Source: Kumtagia sp052180275
Lineage (GTDB): Bacteria > Pseudomonadota > Alphaproteobacteria > Rhizobiales > Rhizobiaceae
Direction: 5' to 3'
Assembly: GCF_052180275.1 (NCBI RefSeq)
Contig: NZ_CP197465.1
Coordinates: forward strand, 1,922,001-1,986,000
Length of the DNA stretch: 64,000 nucleotides
The notes beneath the pieces were generated by a model that was given only the letters and a program-made list of their open reading frames with translations, searched no databases and had not been told where the DNA came from. Of the stretch, positions 49,253 through 58,447 are shown in pieces (position 1 is the stretch's first letter; every line of letters starts with the position of its first letter). A program made the position numbers and the translations under genes.

Positions 49253-52200
49253 TGCGCCGTCTTCCCTTCAACCGGCAACGTAAAGGCGAATGTCGCTCCA
49301 CCCGGTTCGTTGTTTTCCACCCACAACCGTCCGCCGTGCGCCTCCACGATCGAACGGCAGATCGCGAGCCCCATGCCCATCCCATTCTCCTTCGTCGTGA
49401 AGAAAGGCTCGAACATCCTGTCGGGCGACACGACGCCCGGGCCACGGTCGCTCACCGCTGTCTCGACCACGTCGCCGATCCGGCGCACCTGGACACGAAG
49501 AACCCTGTCGCCCGCAGTGGAGTCCATCGCCTCCAGGCCGTTGCGGATGAGGTTGATCAGGACTTGCTGGATCTGAACGCGATCGTGCGCGACAGGGGGC
49601 AGATCGTCTTCGACCACGACGTTCATGCGAACGCGCCGCCTTGCCGCTTCCTCGCGCATCAAATCGTGCGCCTCGGCGACAGCGCTGTCGAGCCTGGTGC
49701 TGTCCCTCATCTCGACGGACTGTTTGAACAGGGCGCGGATGCGCCCGACGACATCCGCGGCAGAGTTGGCGTCCCGGATGATACGCTCCACCGTTTTCTG
49801 CGCCCGCTCGATGTTTGCCGGTTCGGCATTGAGCCAGCGGTGGCAGGCATGCGAATTTGCTACGATCGCCGCCAATGGCTGATTCACCTCGTGGGCGATC
49901 GAAGCCGAGAGCTCCGCGAGGCTCGCCGCCTGGCTGGCGCGCGCCAGACTTTCCTGCGCCAGACGCAACCCTTCCTGCGCCCGAACCTCGCTTTCGATGT
50001 CCAGGCAGATGACGTTCCACTGGACGATGGCGCCGTCCGCGTCGCGCATAGGCGCGGCCCGGGTCTCGACCCAGCGATATTCGCCGTCGAAGCGCCGCAG
50101 GCGGTGCCTCCGCGCGTAAGGCTCGCCGTTGGACAGCGAATAAGCATATCTTTCCTTGACGCCCGCCAGATCGTCGGGATGAACACCGGCTTCGAGTGTC
50201 CCGGACAGCCGGGACTTTCCTGTCCCGTCCAGGTCCTCGAGATTATATCCCAGGAATTCCCGGAGTTGCTGGCTGCGATAGACCGGCTCGCCATCCGGCG
50301 CGGCGCAATCGATCATGGCAGGCAAAGTTTCGACGAGCTGCCACAGGAAGCGTTCTCTCTCCCTCAATGCTTCTTGCGAACGCACCAGGTCGTCGATGTC
50401 GAAATTGACGCCGTTCCAGCGCACGATCGCGCCATCGGCGCCGCGCATAGCAGTGGCATGCGTTTGAACCCATCGATAAACGTCATCGAATCGCCGCTGG
50501 CGATGCCTGACCATATAAGATTCGCCGGTGGCCAGGCTCTCGGCAAACAGCATCCCCACGGCCTCCAAATCGTCCGGATGGATCGTCGCGGCGAGTATGC
50601 TGGAGAGCCGAGCACTGTCAGGCTCGTCCTTTGCATTCATGTCGAAGCCGTAGAACTCGCGCAACTGCCTGCTGAAGTAGAACGGCTCACCGGCTGGCGT
50701 CGTGCACCATAGGCGCGCGGGGAGCGTTTCAACCAGTTCGCGCAGTGATCGCTCGCTTTCGCGTAGCGCTTCCTGCGCACGGACCTCTTCATCGATGTCG
50801 AGGGAAACGCCGTACCATTGCACGATCGCTCCTTGTTCGTCGCGCCGGGGCTCGACCCTGCATTCCGTCCAGCGATAGGCGCCATCCTTCTCGCGCCAGC
50901 GAAATCGCATCGAGGAGGCGTCGCCGGTTTCGAAACAACCGCGCAAGGCACGCCCAATCCCGGGAGCGTCTTCCGGATGAATCAGCTCCTGCATCAGATT
51001 CTCGATACGCTGCTCGCCGAGAGACCCGGGGTTGGCGATGACGGATTTGAGATGATCCTGGTGGCGCTTGTTGAAATAGATCGTTCCACCTGCGGGAGCG
51101 GTTCTCCATATGCGGACCGGCACCGCGTCGATCATCTCCTGGAGCTGCCGCTCGCTGCGCCGCAGCGCCTCTTCGGCCTTCACCTGGTCGTCGATGTCAT
51201 GGCAGATGCCGTACCATTGAAGGATGCGCCCACCCTGATCACGCATCGGCGCGGCGCGGCTCGACATCCAGCGATAGACACCGTCGGCGCGGCGCAGGCG
51301 ATACCGCATCGCGAAGTTCTCGCCGCTGACTAGGCAAAGGCCGAGGGCGTCCCTGAACGCCGCCGCGTCCGCCGGATGGACAGCAGTCTCGATGAGCACC
51401 GCGAGCCGGCTCATGCCGGGCCTTTCGGTATCCGCGACGTCAAATCCTAGAAAATCAACCATGCCCTTGTTGAAGAAGGTCGGTTCGCCGTCCGGCTTCA
51501 GCCGCCAGATATGGCTCGGAACCATGTCTACGAGCTGTGAGAGCTCCCGCTCCCGATCGCGCAACGCCGCCACGGTTTTCTTGTAGACATCGATGTCCAG
51601 CGCGATGCCGAACCATCCCGTGATGCGGCCCTGACTGTCGCGTGTTGGCCGCGCGGCGGTTCGAGCCCAGACATAGGTGCCCGTCAACCGCCGAAAGCGA
51701 AACTCGACATTGAAGTGATCGCCCGTCTCCAGGCAGTGACGCCAGGTGGCGGCGACCTGGTCATAGTCGTCCGGATGGAGCAGCCGCTTCCAGGCCGTAT
51801 GCCCCTCCTGCAACGAAGCGTTCTGATCCTCCGGCGTTACCCCAAGGGAATTCTGGGCAAACGGATGCAGGTGAATCCACCTGCCGGCCGCATCGAATGC
51901 CCATCCGTTGCCGAATATGCTTTCGACAGCTCTCGCCGACCGGAGTGGCTCGGCTTCGTCGTCACCCGATGCGTGCAGTCCCGCCGTGGCTAGGGGTTCC
52001 CTGTCCGTCACCAACTCATCGATGTCGACGCTCACACTATAGCCGGGTTCCGATCGGGTCTCGGTCCAGCGATAGCTGCCGTCGGCCTGGATTTGCCGAT
52101 GCCTCGTGACCTGGGGAACGCCTGTCCAGAAAGCACGCGCGGCAGCATGAGCCGTCCCGATCCGATCGTCAGGATGGATATTGCCCAGCGAATGCGGCAC

Positions 52201-52674
52201 ATCGGGCGCGGCCTTTTCCTCGAGCGCGGCCTCGGCCACGTCCGCAAATCGTTCCTTGACGGTGGACGGAACGTCGCCGTCCATGATCGCGCCGCACCAC
52301 GCGACGACGCGGCCCTGGTCGTCGCGCAAAGGCTGTCCCGAGCTTCTGCTCCAGCCGTAGGCGCCGCTGGCGCGCAGCATGCGATGTTCGACCGTATAGT
52401 GCTCGCCTGTTTGCAGGCAGCGGCGCCATGTCGCGGCGACGACGTCATAATCGTCTGGATGGATTATCCGCTTCCAGCCGGAAGGCCCCTGTGCCGAAGG
52501 CGAACTGAATTCCTCCAGCGCCATGCCGAGAAGCGACAGCGTCGCCGGGGTCATGTAAATGAGCTTGCCGGCCGCGTTGGCCGCCCATGCGTTGCCGACC
52601 ACGCTTTCGATGAGCCGCGCCGCACGCAAGGCTTCGGAGTCGATTTCGGAAGGCGGGTTGGACGCTGTCGTCAT
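49249..52674 (-). CDS. Soluble multi-PAS sensor histidine kinase
   Basis: 1141 aa from ATG 52674 (MTTASNPPSEID, AGGAGAAAG upstream); the frame is open to 52806. There are no membrane helices or signal peptide. Seven consecutive PAS/PAC-type units are seen, the second being short. Each ends with a signature such as YRWVETRAAPMRDADGAIVQ and WYGVSLDID. The kinase end has H-box ASIAHEVNQPLAAIVAN (His about 928), N-box LINLIRNGLEAMDS, G1 SDRGPGV, F-box FEPFFTTKE and G2 GMGMGLAICRSIVEAHGG. Cytoplasmic and probably sensing redox, oxygen or a ligand. It heads a coupled operon with three response regulators. Confidence 0.93.
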   Translation of the reverse strand: MTTASNPPSEIDSEALRAARLIESVVGNAWAANAAGKLIYMTPATLSLLGMALEEFSSPSAQGPSGWKRIIHPDDYDVVAATWRRCLQTGEHYTVEHRMLRASGAYGWSRSSGQPLRDDQGRVVAWCGAIMDGDVPSTVKERFADVAEAALEEKAAPDVPHSLGNIHPDDRIGTAHAAARAFWTGVPQVTRHRQIQADGSYRWTETRSEPGYSVSVDIDELVTDREPLATAGLHASGDDEAEPLRSARAVESIFGNGWAFDAAGRWIHLHPFAQNSLGVTPEDQNASLQEGHTAWKRLLHPDDYDQVAATWRHCLETGDHFNVEFRFRRLTGTYVWARTAARPTRDSQGRITGWFGIALDIDVYKKTVAALRDRERELSQLVDMVPSHIWRLKPDGEPTFFNKGMVDFLGFDVADTERPGMSRLAVLIETAVHPADAAAFRDALGLCLVSGENFAMRYRLRRADGVYRWMSSRAAPMRDQGGRILQWYGICHDIDDQVKAEEALRRSERQLQEMIDAVPVRIWRTAPAGGTIYFNKRHQDHLKSVIANPGSLGEQRIENLMQELIHPEDAPGIGRALRGCFETGDASSMRFRWREKDGAYRWTECRVEPRRDEQGAIVQWYGVSLDIDEEVRAQEALRESERSLRELVETLPARLWCTTPAGEPFYFSRQLREFYGFDMNAKDEPDSARLSSILAATIHPDDLEAVGMLFAESLATGESYMVRHRQRRFDDVYRWVQTHATAMRGADGAIVRWNGVNFDIDDLVRSQEALRERERFLWQLVETLPAMIDCAAPDGEPVYRSQQLREFLGYNLEDLDGTGKSRLSGTLEAGVHPDDLAGVKERYAYSLSNGEPYARRHRLRRFDGEYRWVETRAAPMRDADGAIVQWNVICLDIESEVRAQEGLRLAQESLARASQAASLAELSASIAHEVNQPLAAIVANSHACHRWLNAEPANIERAQKTVERIIRDANSAADVVGRIRALFKQSVEMRDSTRLDSAVAEAHDLMREEAARRRVRMNVVVEDDLPPVAHDRVQIQQVLINLIRNGLEAMDSTAGDRVLRVQVRRIGDVVETAVSDRGPGVVSPDRMFEPFFTTKENGMGMGLAICRSIVEAHGGRLWVENNEPGGATFAFTLPVEGKTAQ

Positions 52675-52985
52675 TGCTTTCTCCTGCTGGACAAGCAAGG
52701 CTCGGGGGCCGTCGACGATGCGTATAGCACTTGTGCTCAATGTCCGGACCCAGGCTGACGAACTCACGCGCCACTCTAGTCCGGTCATGCCTGAGCCGCA
52801 TCTCATGGAAATCCATGCATCGCGCTGAATGCGGCGAACCGGCCGGCGCGCCAGCCTAACCTTCGGGATGAGGCCTCTAAGGCCATCCGAGTGAAGACAT
52901 CGGCCTCACGCATGATGGCCGGATTCCGATCATCGCGGCATGATTTGTGGGCGATTGAACCTCAATCGCGTTCAAGGAGATCCTT

Positions 52986-53255
52986 GTGAACATCGCCACC
53001 AGACCATCGGCTCACGCCGGAGCGCGGAAAGTCGCGGAACCTCGTGTCAACTATTTCGAGCGGACCTCGTCAAAAAAGCTTGGTGGGGTTCTTGCAGCTA
53101 CTCGGCAAAGCTCCATCGAAGGGCCGATTCGGGATCTGGTCGATATTCGCTCTGCATGAATGAACGGCTACAGCTGCTGCCCGGGCATGCACGCCAAGCA
53201 GGCCAGAATCCAAGGCGAGCGGGAACTGCCTCTACCATCGGCGCGAATACACTAA
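52986..53255 (+). pseudogene. Carboxymuconolactone decarboxylase/AhpD-like protein, degraded
   Basis: GTG 52986 has a strong AAGGAGA Shine-Dalgarno. The frame gives EPRVNYFERTSSKKLGGVLA, IRDLVDIRSA, then a TGA; in the same frame it resumes MNGYSCCPGMHAKQARIQGE and stops at 53255. The family CxxCxxxH motif is altered (first Cys replaced by Tyr) and the C terminus is missing. The intact ribosome site suggests recent decay. Confidence 0.65.
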
Positions 53256-53380
53256 CTGCATTGGTGCTGACACATCAGAACGCCCTCACCATTCGACAGA
53301 TACCCCGTGCGGCGATTGCGGCGACGCTCCTCGCCAGTTGGATCGCCTCTTGCACCTTTCGGCATGACTTGGAGAACTAA

Positions 53381-54209
53381 ATGTCCAAAACTTGGCTCAT
53401 TACCGGCAGCGCCAGCGGCATCGGCAGAAGCACGGCGGAAATAGTCGCTTCACGCGGCGACACCCTCGTAGCGACCGCCCGGCATATCGACAGGCTTTCG
53501 GACTTCAAGCAGCGCTATCCTGAAAACGTCGTTCTCGTCGAACTCGACGTTACCGACATGAAGGCCGCCCAGAATGCCGTGGACACCGCTGTCCGCACAT
53601 TCGGCCGTCTTGACGTGCTGCTCAACAATGCCGGCTATGCTCACGTCGCTCCGTTTGAACAGACCACCGAGGCCGATTTCAAAGCCGAGATCGACACGAA
53701 TTTTTATGGGTTGTGAACCTGACCCGCGCCGCGCTCCCGTCCATGAGGAGACAAAGATCGGGACATATCATCAACATCTCGTCCAGTTCGGCCCGCTTCG
53801 GAGTCCCGGAGCCACCGCCTACGGCGCCGGAAAGTGGGCGGTCAGCGGTTTCACAGCATCGCTGGCGAAGGAGGTCCTGCCATTCGGCGTCAAGGCCATC
53901 GCCATCGAGCCGGGCAGCATGCGAACGAACTGGACGCGGGTGGCCCGCGGCCACGTCCTTCTATTGCTCGATGAATATGATCCCAGCATTGGCGAGATCA
54001 TGCGGATGACCGAGAATTATGCCGGCAATGAGCCCGGCAATCCAGACAAGGTCGCCGGTGTGATCTTCGACCTGTCGCGTGCGGATGATTCGCCCGAGCA
54101 ACTAATTCTTGGGAGTGATGCGTTGGCCCGGGTCGCAAAGTCGGATGCTGTCCGATCCGTGGCCGCGCTTCGATGGGACAAGATCAGCCGATCCACGGAC
54201 TTTGAATGA
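53381..54209 (+). pseudogene. SDR oxidoreductase with two single-base deletions
   Basis: Frame A gives MSKTWLITGSASGIGRSTAE, LDVLLNNAGYAHVAPFEQTT and stops after TNFYGL (53716). A missing G restores VVNLTRAALPSMRRQRSGHI, INISSSSARFGVP. A second missing G near 53810 restores ATAYGAGKWAVSGFTASLAK, VKAIAIEPGSMRTNWTRVA and the C terminus to 54209. All SDR motifs, including YxxxK (YGAGK), are otherwise intact. Both losses are in G runs, so reads should be checked before calling it dead. Confidence 0.8.
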
Positions 54210-54997
54210 AGGGTTGCAGGAGGTCGTGAAACATCTTTCACCAGCAGACTTCGCTGCAGCGCTTCGCCGTGCTGCTGAACGCACTCAGCCTGTCTTCATC
54301 GAGATCATTCGTATAATCCCGAACCAATCTGGCAGGGATCATCATAGATGACCTGACCACGCCCAAAACTTCCGTGTCGCCCGTGTCCCGACGAGGAGTA
54401 CGCGCCGATGCCGATCGATAGGCCTCGATGTGATCCTAGAGGCCACCGAGGTTTAGAAGAACCAGTCGAAATGGCTTGCACCCGAAATAAGACGAGTTGG
54501 CTTCCTTGAAAGTGATGGAAGGGATCAGAACTTCCCAGCCCTTGTCGCCTTCGCTCCACCGGATCTCCCCGCGCTTCATGTCTGCGAGCCTGCACTCGGA
54601 CCGCGGTAGCTTGCCCGTTCATAAACCATCAACTGCGTAGGTTTTTCTGACGCAATCCGAGGTGCAGCCCGAAGCGCAGCCTCAGGAACGATCGGACTGC
54701 TTCCGCTGCCGGACGACGATAGAATCTGCATCTGGTCTCGTCGAACGCCCCGAGCGCCGGTGTCGTCAAGGGGCGATGCCGCCATCGCCGATCGCGGGCT
54801 TGTGGTGCCGATCAGGCCACCCGCTGATGTGGCGGCCCATAGCCAAGTCGTGCACGCGCACGGCACCAATATCAATCAGTTCCAAAGTCCGCCGAAATCG
54901 CAGTCGGCATTTCTGGAGCGAACTCCGCCTCAGAACTCGTCGCCGATTGGAGGGCACCATTTGCCGCGCGGCGCATGGTGCCGTCTCCGGGGGTGAC
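54210..54997. other. Unassigned gap with a possible recombinase scrap
   Basis: About 790 bases without an intact gene. On the minus strand around 54600-54450 the frame reads RGEIRWSEGDKGWEVLIPSI, TFKEANSSYFGCKPFRLVLL, NLGGL and stop, which resembles an internal part of some large integrase-like proteins; this is a weak guess. The rest could not be assigned. Confidence 0.35.
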
Positions 54998-56593
54998 TCA
55001 GCCGCGGGTCAAAGGCCGGAAATCGAGCTGCCGATGGAAGGTGTAGCTGTAATTCTCGACCGACTTGACCATGCCGGTGTCGAGCGACGGATGCCACAGC
55101 AGGATGATTGGAATCTCATTCTTCACCAGCTCGATCATCCGCTTGATATCCGCGTCATAGACCGCCTGGTCGGTCTCATAGCGCGTCTTGTCGACCAGCG
55201 TGATGAACTCCGGATTCTTATAGGCCCCGAAGTTCCACCGGGTGTCGCCATAATAGAAGACGCGGAAGAAGTAGTCCGGGTCGAGGAGGTAGGAGGTCGA
55301 TCCCTCGAAATAGAAGGGGATCTTCTTTTCCTGGAGGAGCGTGCCCAGCTGCCCCGCGGGAACCTTGTCGATGGTCACGCGGATGCCGATCTGGCCGAGC
55401 GCTTCCTGCAAGAGCAGCGCGACCGGCTCGGCGACCGTAGCCAGCGACAGTTCGAACGAGAAGGTGGTATCGAAGCCGTCGGCATGACCGGACTCGGCCA
55501 TCAGCGAGCGGGCCTTGTCGAGGTCGGTCGAATAGCCGAGCGGCTGCGGGAACTTCGTGGTTTCGGGAGCACCCGGCTTGCCGCCGTACAGCGCTTCGCC
55601 CCGGCCGAACAGCGCCGCCTGGAACATGGCTTCATACGGCAGGGCATAGGCGATTGCCTGGCGTACGCGCAGATCGTTGAAGGGCGCTATCTGGTTGTTC
55701 ATGCCGATGAACTGGAAGCTCGATGTCGGCACCCCGACGACCTTGACGTTGTCGTTCTTCAAGAGTTCGATCACGTCCTTGGGCGGAAGGTCCTGCGCGA
55801 TGTCGGTGTCGCCCTTGATGAGCGCCGCGACGCGGCTTTCGGCCGCCGGAACGGTCTGCCAGAGGACCTGCTCGAAACCCGGGAGTTCGCCCGATTTCCA
55901 GTCCGCGAAACGCTCGAACAGAATGCGCTCGCCGATATTGGCTCTTGCCACCTTGTAGGCGCCGCCGCCAGCCGGATTTGACTTCAGCCATTCCGACGCA
56001 AGGGGATCGGCATCGGTGGCGTGCTGCAGCGCCAGCTTCGAATTGACGATGATCGGATAGGTCAGGGCGAGGTTCGGAAGAGCGAAACGATCCGGCTGGG
56101 GCAAGTCGACGCGTACGGTGTGAGGGTCGACCACAACGAACTGCGAGGCTTCCGTCATCGAGCCTGTGGTGAACTGGGCAAGGCCGATCCGGCTCGCGAC
56201 GACACGGTCGAGAGACCATTTCACGTCGTCGGCCGTGACCGGGCTGCCGTCATGGAAGACGGCATCCTTGCGCAGATGGAAGGTGATCGATTTCTTGTCC
56301 TCGGAGACTTCGTAGCTTTCGGCCAATTCCGGCTGGATGTCGAAATAATCGTAGTAGCCGATTCCGTCGTCCCGCTTCTTGTAGCCGAACTTGATCAGGC
56401 GGTCGTAGACATTCCAGGTTATCTGCAGGGAATTGCGGTTCACACCGACCGAGAAACTGTCGAAGGAGTTGGCGGCTCCTTCGCTCAGGACCCGCAGGCT
56501 GTTGGCGCGAGACTGGGCGAACGCCCACTTCGCGGGGAGCATTGTGGCTGCCCCGAGGGCGCCGCCGAGTGCCAGGAATTCACGTCGTTTCAT
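54998..56593 (-). CDS. ABC transporter substrate-binding protein, family 5 (DppA/OppA type)
   Basis: 531 aa. N-terminal Tat-type leader (KRREFLALGGALGAATMLP ... AFA). Mature sequence has the family-5 pattern: DIQPELAESYEVSEDKKSIT, FHLRKDAVFHDGSPVTADDV and VRQAIAYALPYEAMFQAALF. Periplasmic receptor for peptides, opines or other small polar solutes. No permease or ATPase genes adjoin, so it is an orphan in this window or works with an importer elsewhere. It is the last gene of the MaoC-to-BKACE minus-strand group, 121 bases after BKACE. Confidence 0.93.
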   Translation of the reverse strand: MKRREFLALGGALGAATMLPAKWAFAQSRANSLRVLSEGAANSFDSFSVGVNRNSLQITWNVYDRLIKFGYKKRDDGIGYYDYFDIQPELAESYEVSEDKKSITFHLRKDAVFHDGSPVTADDVKWSLDRVVASRIGLAQFTTGSMTEASQFVVVDPHTVRVDLPQPDRFALPNLALTYPIIVNSKLALQHATDADPLASEWLKSNPAGGGAYKVARANIGERILFERFADWKSGELPGFEQVLWQTVPAAESRVAALIKGDTDIAQDLPPKDVIELLKNDNVKVVGVPTSSFQFIGMNNQIAPFNDLRVRQAIAYALPYEAMFQAALFGRGEALYGGKPGAPETTKFPQPLGYSTDLDKARSLMAESGHADGFDTTFSFELSLATVAEPVALLLQEALGQIGIRVTIDKVPAGQLGTLLQEKKIPFYFEGSTSYLLDPDYFFRVFYYGDTRWNFGAYKNPEFITLVDKTRYETDQAVYDADIKRMIELVKNEIPIILLWHPSLDTGMVKSVENYSYTFHRQLDFRPLTRG

Positions 56594-56714
56594 GTCAGTC
56601 TCCGTGGATTGATCCGGTTCGGATCTCGTTCACCCTTAATTCCATGCAGCGCTCTTCTTTTTTGTTCTGCCGGGGCGTGGCTGCTGCCGTCACCCGCCCG
56701 GATCAAACCGCCGG

Positions 56715-57668
56715 TCAGTAGGCGACCTTTTCAACTCCCTTCAGTCCCAGCATCCGACGCGCATCCGCCGGTGTGGCGATTTCCTTGGTCAGCCCTTCGA
56801 TCACGCCGCGGATCATCGTGACCTGCTCGGCATTGGACCGCGCCAGGCGGCCTCGCCCGGCGTAGAGGCTGTCCTCCAGCCCGACCCGCACATTGCCGCC
56901 CATGGTCGCCGCCATGGTCGCCATGTTCAGTTGATGGCGTCCGCCGGCAAGTACCGACCATTGATAGGTATCAGCGCCGAAGAGGCGATCGGCAGTCTCT
57001 TTCATGAACATCAGGTTCTCCGGGCCGGGACCGATGCCCCCGAGCGTGCCGACGATCAACTGGAGGAACATCGGGGTTTGGACCAGTCCCCGATCGAGCA
57101 TATGCGCAAGATTATAGAGATGGCCGACATCGTAGCACTCGAACTCGAAACGTGTTCCGCCCTTGCCGAGCGAGGCGAGGATGGTTTCGATGTCGCCGAA
57201 GGTGTTGCGGAAGATCGCGGTGCGGGAGGCTTCCAGATAATCCTCCTCCCAGTCGAACTTCCATTTACCCTTGTACTTGTCGATCATCGCGTAGGTGCCG
57301 AAATTCATGGAGCCCATGTTGCAGGAGCAGAGTTCCGGCGACGCAGTGGACGGAGCATGAAGGCGGTCCTCGATCGACATAAAGGTCGAGCCGCCAGTGG
57401 TCATGTTGAGGATCGCGTCGGTTTGGCTGCGGATCGAGCGCAGGATGTGGAGCCAGATATCCAGATTGGCGGTCGGACGGTGCGTTTCAGGGTCGCGCGC
57501 ATGAAGATGGATGATCGCGGCCCCGGCCTTCGCCGCGTCGATCGCCTGCTCGATGATCGCGTCCGGCGTTGTCGGCAGGAACTCCGACATGGTGGGCGTA
57601 TGGGTGGCGCCCGTTATCGCGCAGGTGATGATCGCCCGGTCGCGGTCGGCTTTGTCGATGGTGCTCAT
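56715..57668 (-). CDS. BKACE family beta-keto acid cleavage enzyme (DUF849)
   Basis: 317-aa TIM-barrel enzyme. Early motif IITCAITGATHTPTMSEFLP, zinc ligands in AAIIHLHARDPETHRPT, MTTGGSTFMSIEDR, and the late Arg/Glu region NVRVGLEDSLYAGRGRLARS. BKACE enzymes join a beta-keto acid with acetyl-CoA to give acetoacetate and a new CoA ester (Kce is the prototype). The stop-to-start ATGA arrangement places it directly after the SDR gene, which could supply the beta-keto acid. Substrate unknown. Confidence 0.92.
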   Translation of the reverse strand: MSTIDKADRDRAIITCAITGATHTPTMSEFLPTTPDAIIEQAIDAAKAGAAIIHLHARDPETHRPTANLDIWLHILRSIRSQTDAILNMTTGGSTFMSIEDRLHAPSTASPELCSCNMGSMNFGTYAMIDKYKGKWKFDWEEDYLEASRTAIFRNTFGDIETILASLGKGGTRFEFECYDVGHLYNLAHMLDRGLVQTPMFLQLIVGTLGGIGPGPENLMFMKETADRLFGADTYQWSVLAGGRHQLNMATMAATMGGNVRVGLEDSLYAGRGRLARSNAEQVTMIRGVIEGLTKEIATPADARRMLGLKGVEKVAY

Positions 57669-58447
57669 TCCGTGTACTCCAGTCCGCCGCAGATCTGCAT
57701 CACCTGCCCGGAGATGGGCCGACCGGAAGGCCCGGTCAGGTAGACGACAAGCGCCGCGATTTCTTCGGGTTCGACCATGGTTTTCATCGAAACGGCGCGT
57801 AGGGCGAGGGCGGCCATTTCGTCGTAGCTGATGCCGCGTTTGCTGGCGCGGTCCGTGAAGACGCGCTTGATCCGGTCACCGGAAACGACGCCCGGCGCGA
57901 TGGCGTTGACGCGGATCTGGTCGGGACCCAGTTCGACCGAAAGCGCGCGGGCGAACGAGATGACCGCCGCCTTCGAGGAGGCGTAGGGCGAGCGCAGGCC
58001 GAAAGCGTATTTCCCGGCAACCGAAGCCATGCAGACGATCGAGCCGGACTGGTTCTTCTTCAGGTGTGGAATGGCCGCGCGGGCCATGAAGAACTGGCCA
58101 TTCACATTGACTTCGAAACAGCGTTTCCAGTCTTCGGTGCTGATCTCCTGAACGGGTGCGGCCGGGCCGGCAATGCCGGCATTGTTCACCAGGATGTCGA
58201 GGCCGCCCATGTCGGTCGTGGCGGCACGAACGAAGGCATCGCAGGCCGCAGGGTCCGCCACGTCGCAAACCATGATGTTTATGCCGGGCAATTGCGCCCT
58301 TGCTTCAGCAAGTGCGGATTCGGCGATGTCGCAGATCCAGATCCTTGCGCCCAGATCGTGCATTGCCTGCGCAATGCTCAGGCCGATGCCGCTTGCGCCG
58401 GCGGTGATGATCACCCGCTGGTTGGCCCAATAGTCTGCACTTGTCAT
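57665..58447 (-). CDS. SDR family oxidoreductase (locus 2)
   Basis: 260-aa classical SDR: TAGASGIGLSIAQAM, Asp of NAD preference in WICDIAES, NNAGIAGPAAPV, Ser in IVCMASVAGKYAFG, YASSK, then GQVMQICGGLEY. The Asp after the second strand suggests NAD. It overlaps both neighbours by 4 bases (ATGA), between the molybdoenzyme and BKACE. It probably oxidises a hydroxy acid to the keto acid used by BKACE. Confidence 0.93.
   Translation of the reverse strand: MTSADYWANQRVIITAGASGIGLSIAQAMHDLGARIWICDIAESALAEARAQLPGINIMVCDVADPAACDAFVRAATTDMGGLDILVNNAGIAGPAAPVQEISTEDWKRCFEVNVNGQFFMARAAIPHLKKNQSGSIVCMASVAGKYAFGLRSPYASSKAAVISFARALSVELGPDQIRVNAIAPGVVSGDRIKRVFTDRASKRGISYDEMAALALRAVSMKTMVEPEEIAALVVYLTGPSGRPISGQVMQICGGLEYTE

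Noticed and set aside
49252..50712. 486-aa open frame antisense to the histidine kinase
   Set aside because: The sense strand has clear PAS and kinase motifs; the antisense product has none.
54662..55981. 439-aa open frame antisense to the ABC binding protein
   Set aside because: No domain features; the opposite strand encodes a complete family-5 binding protein.
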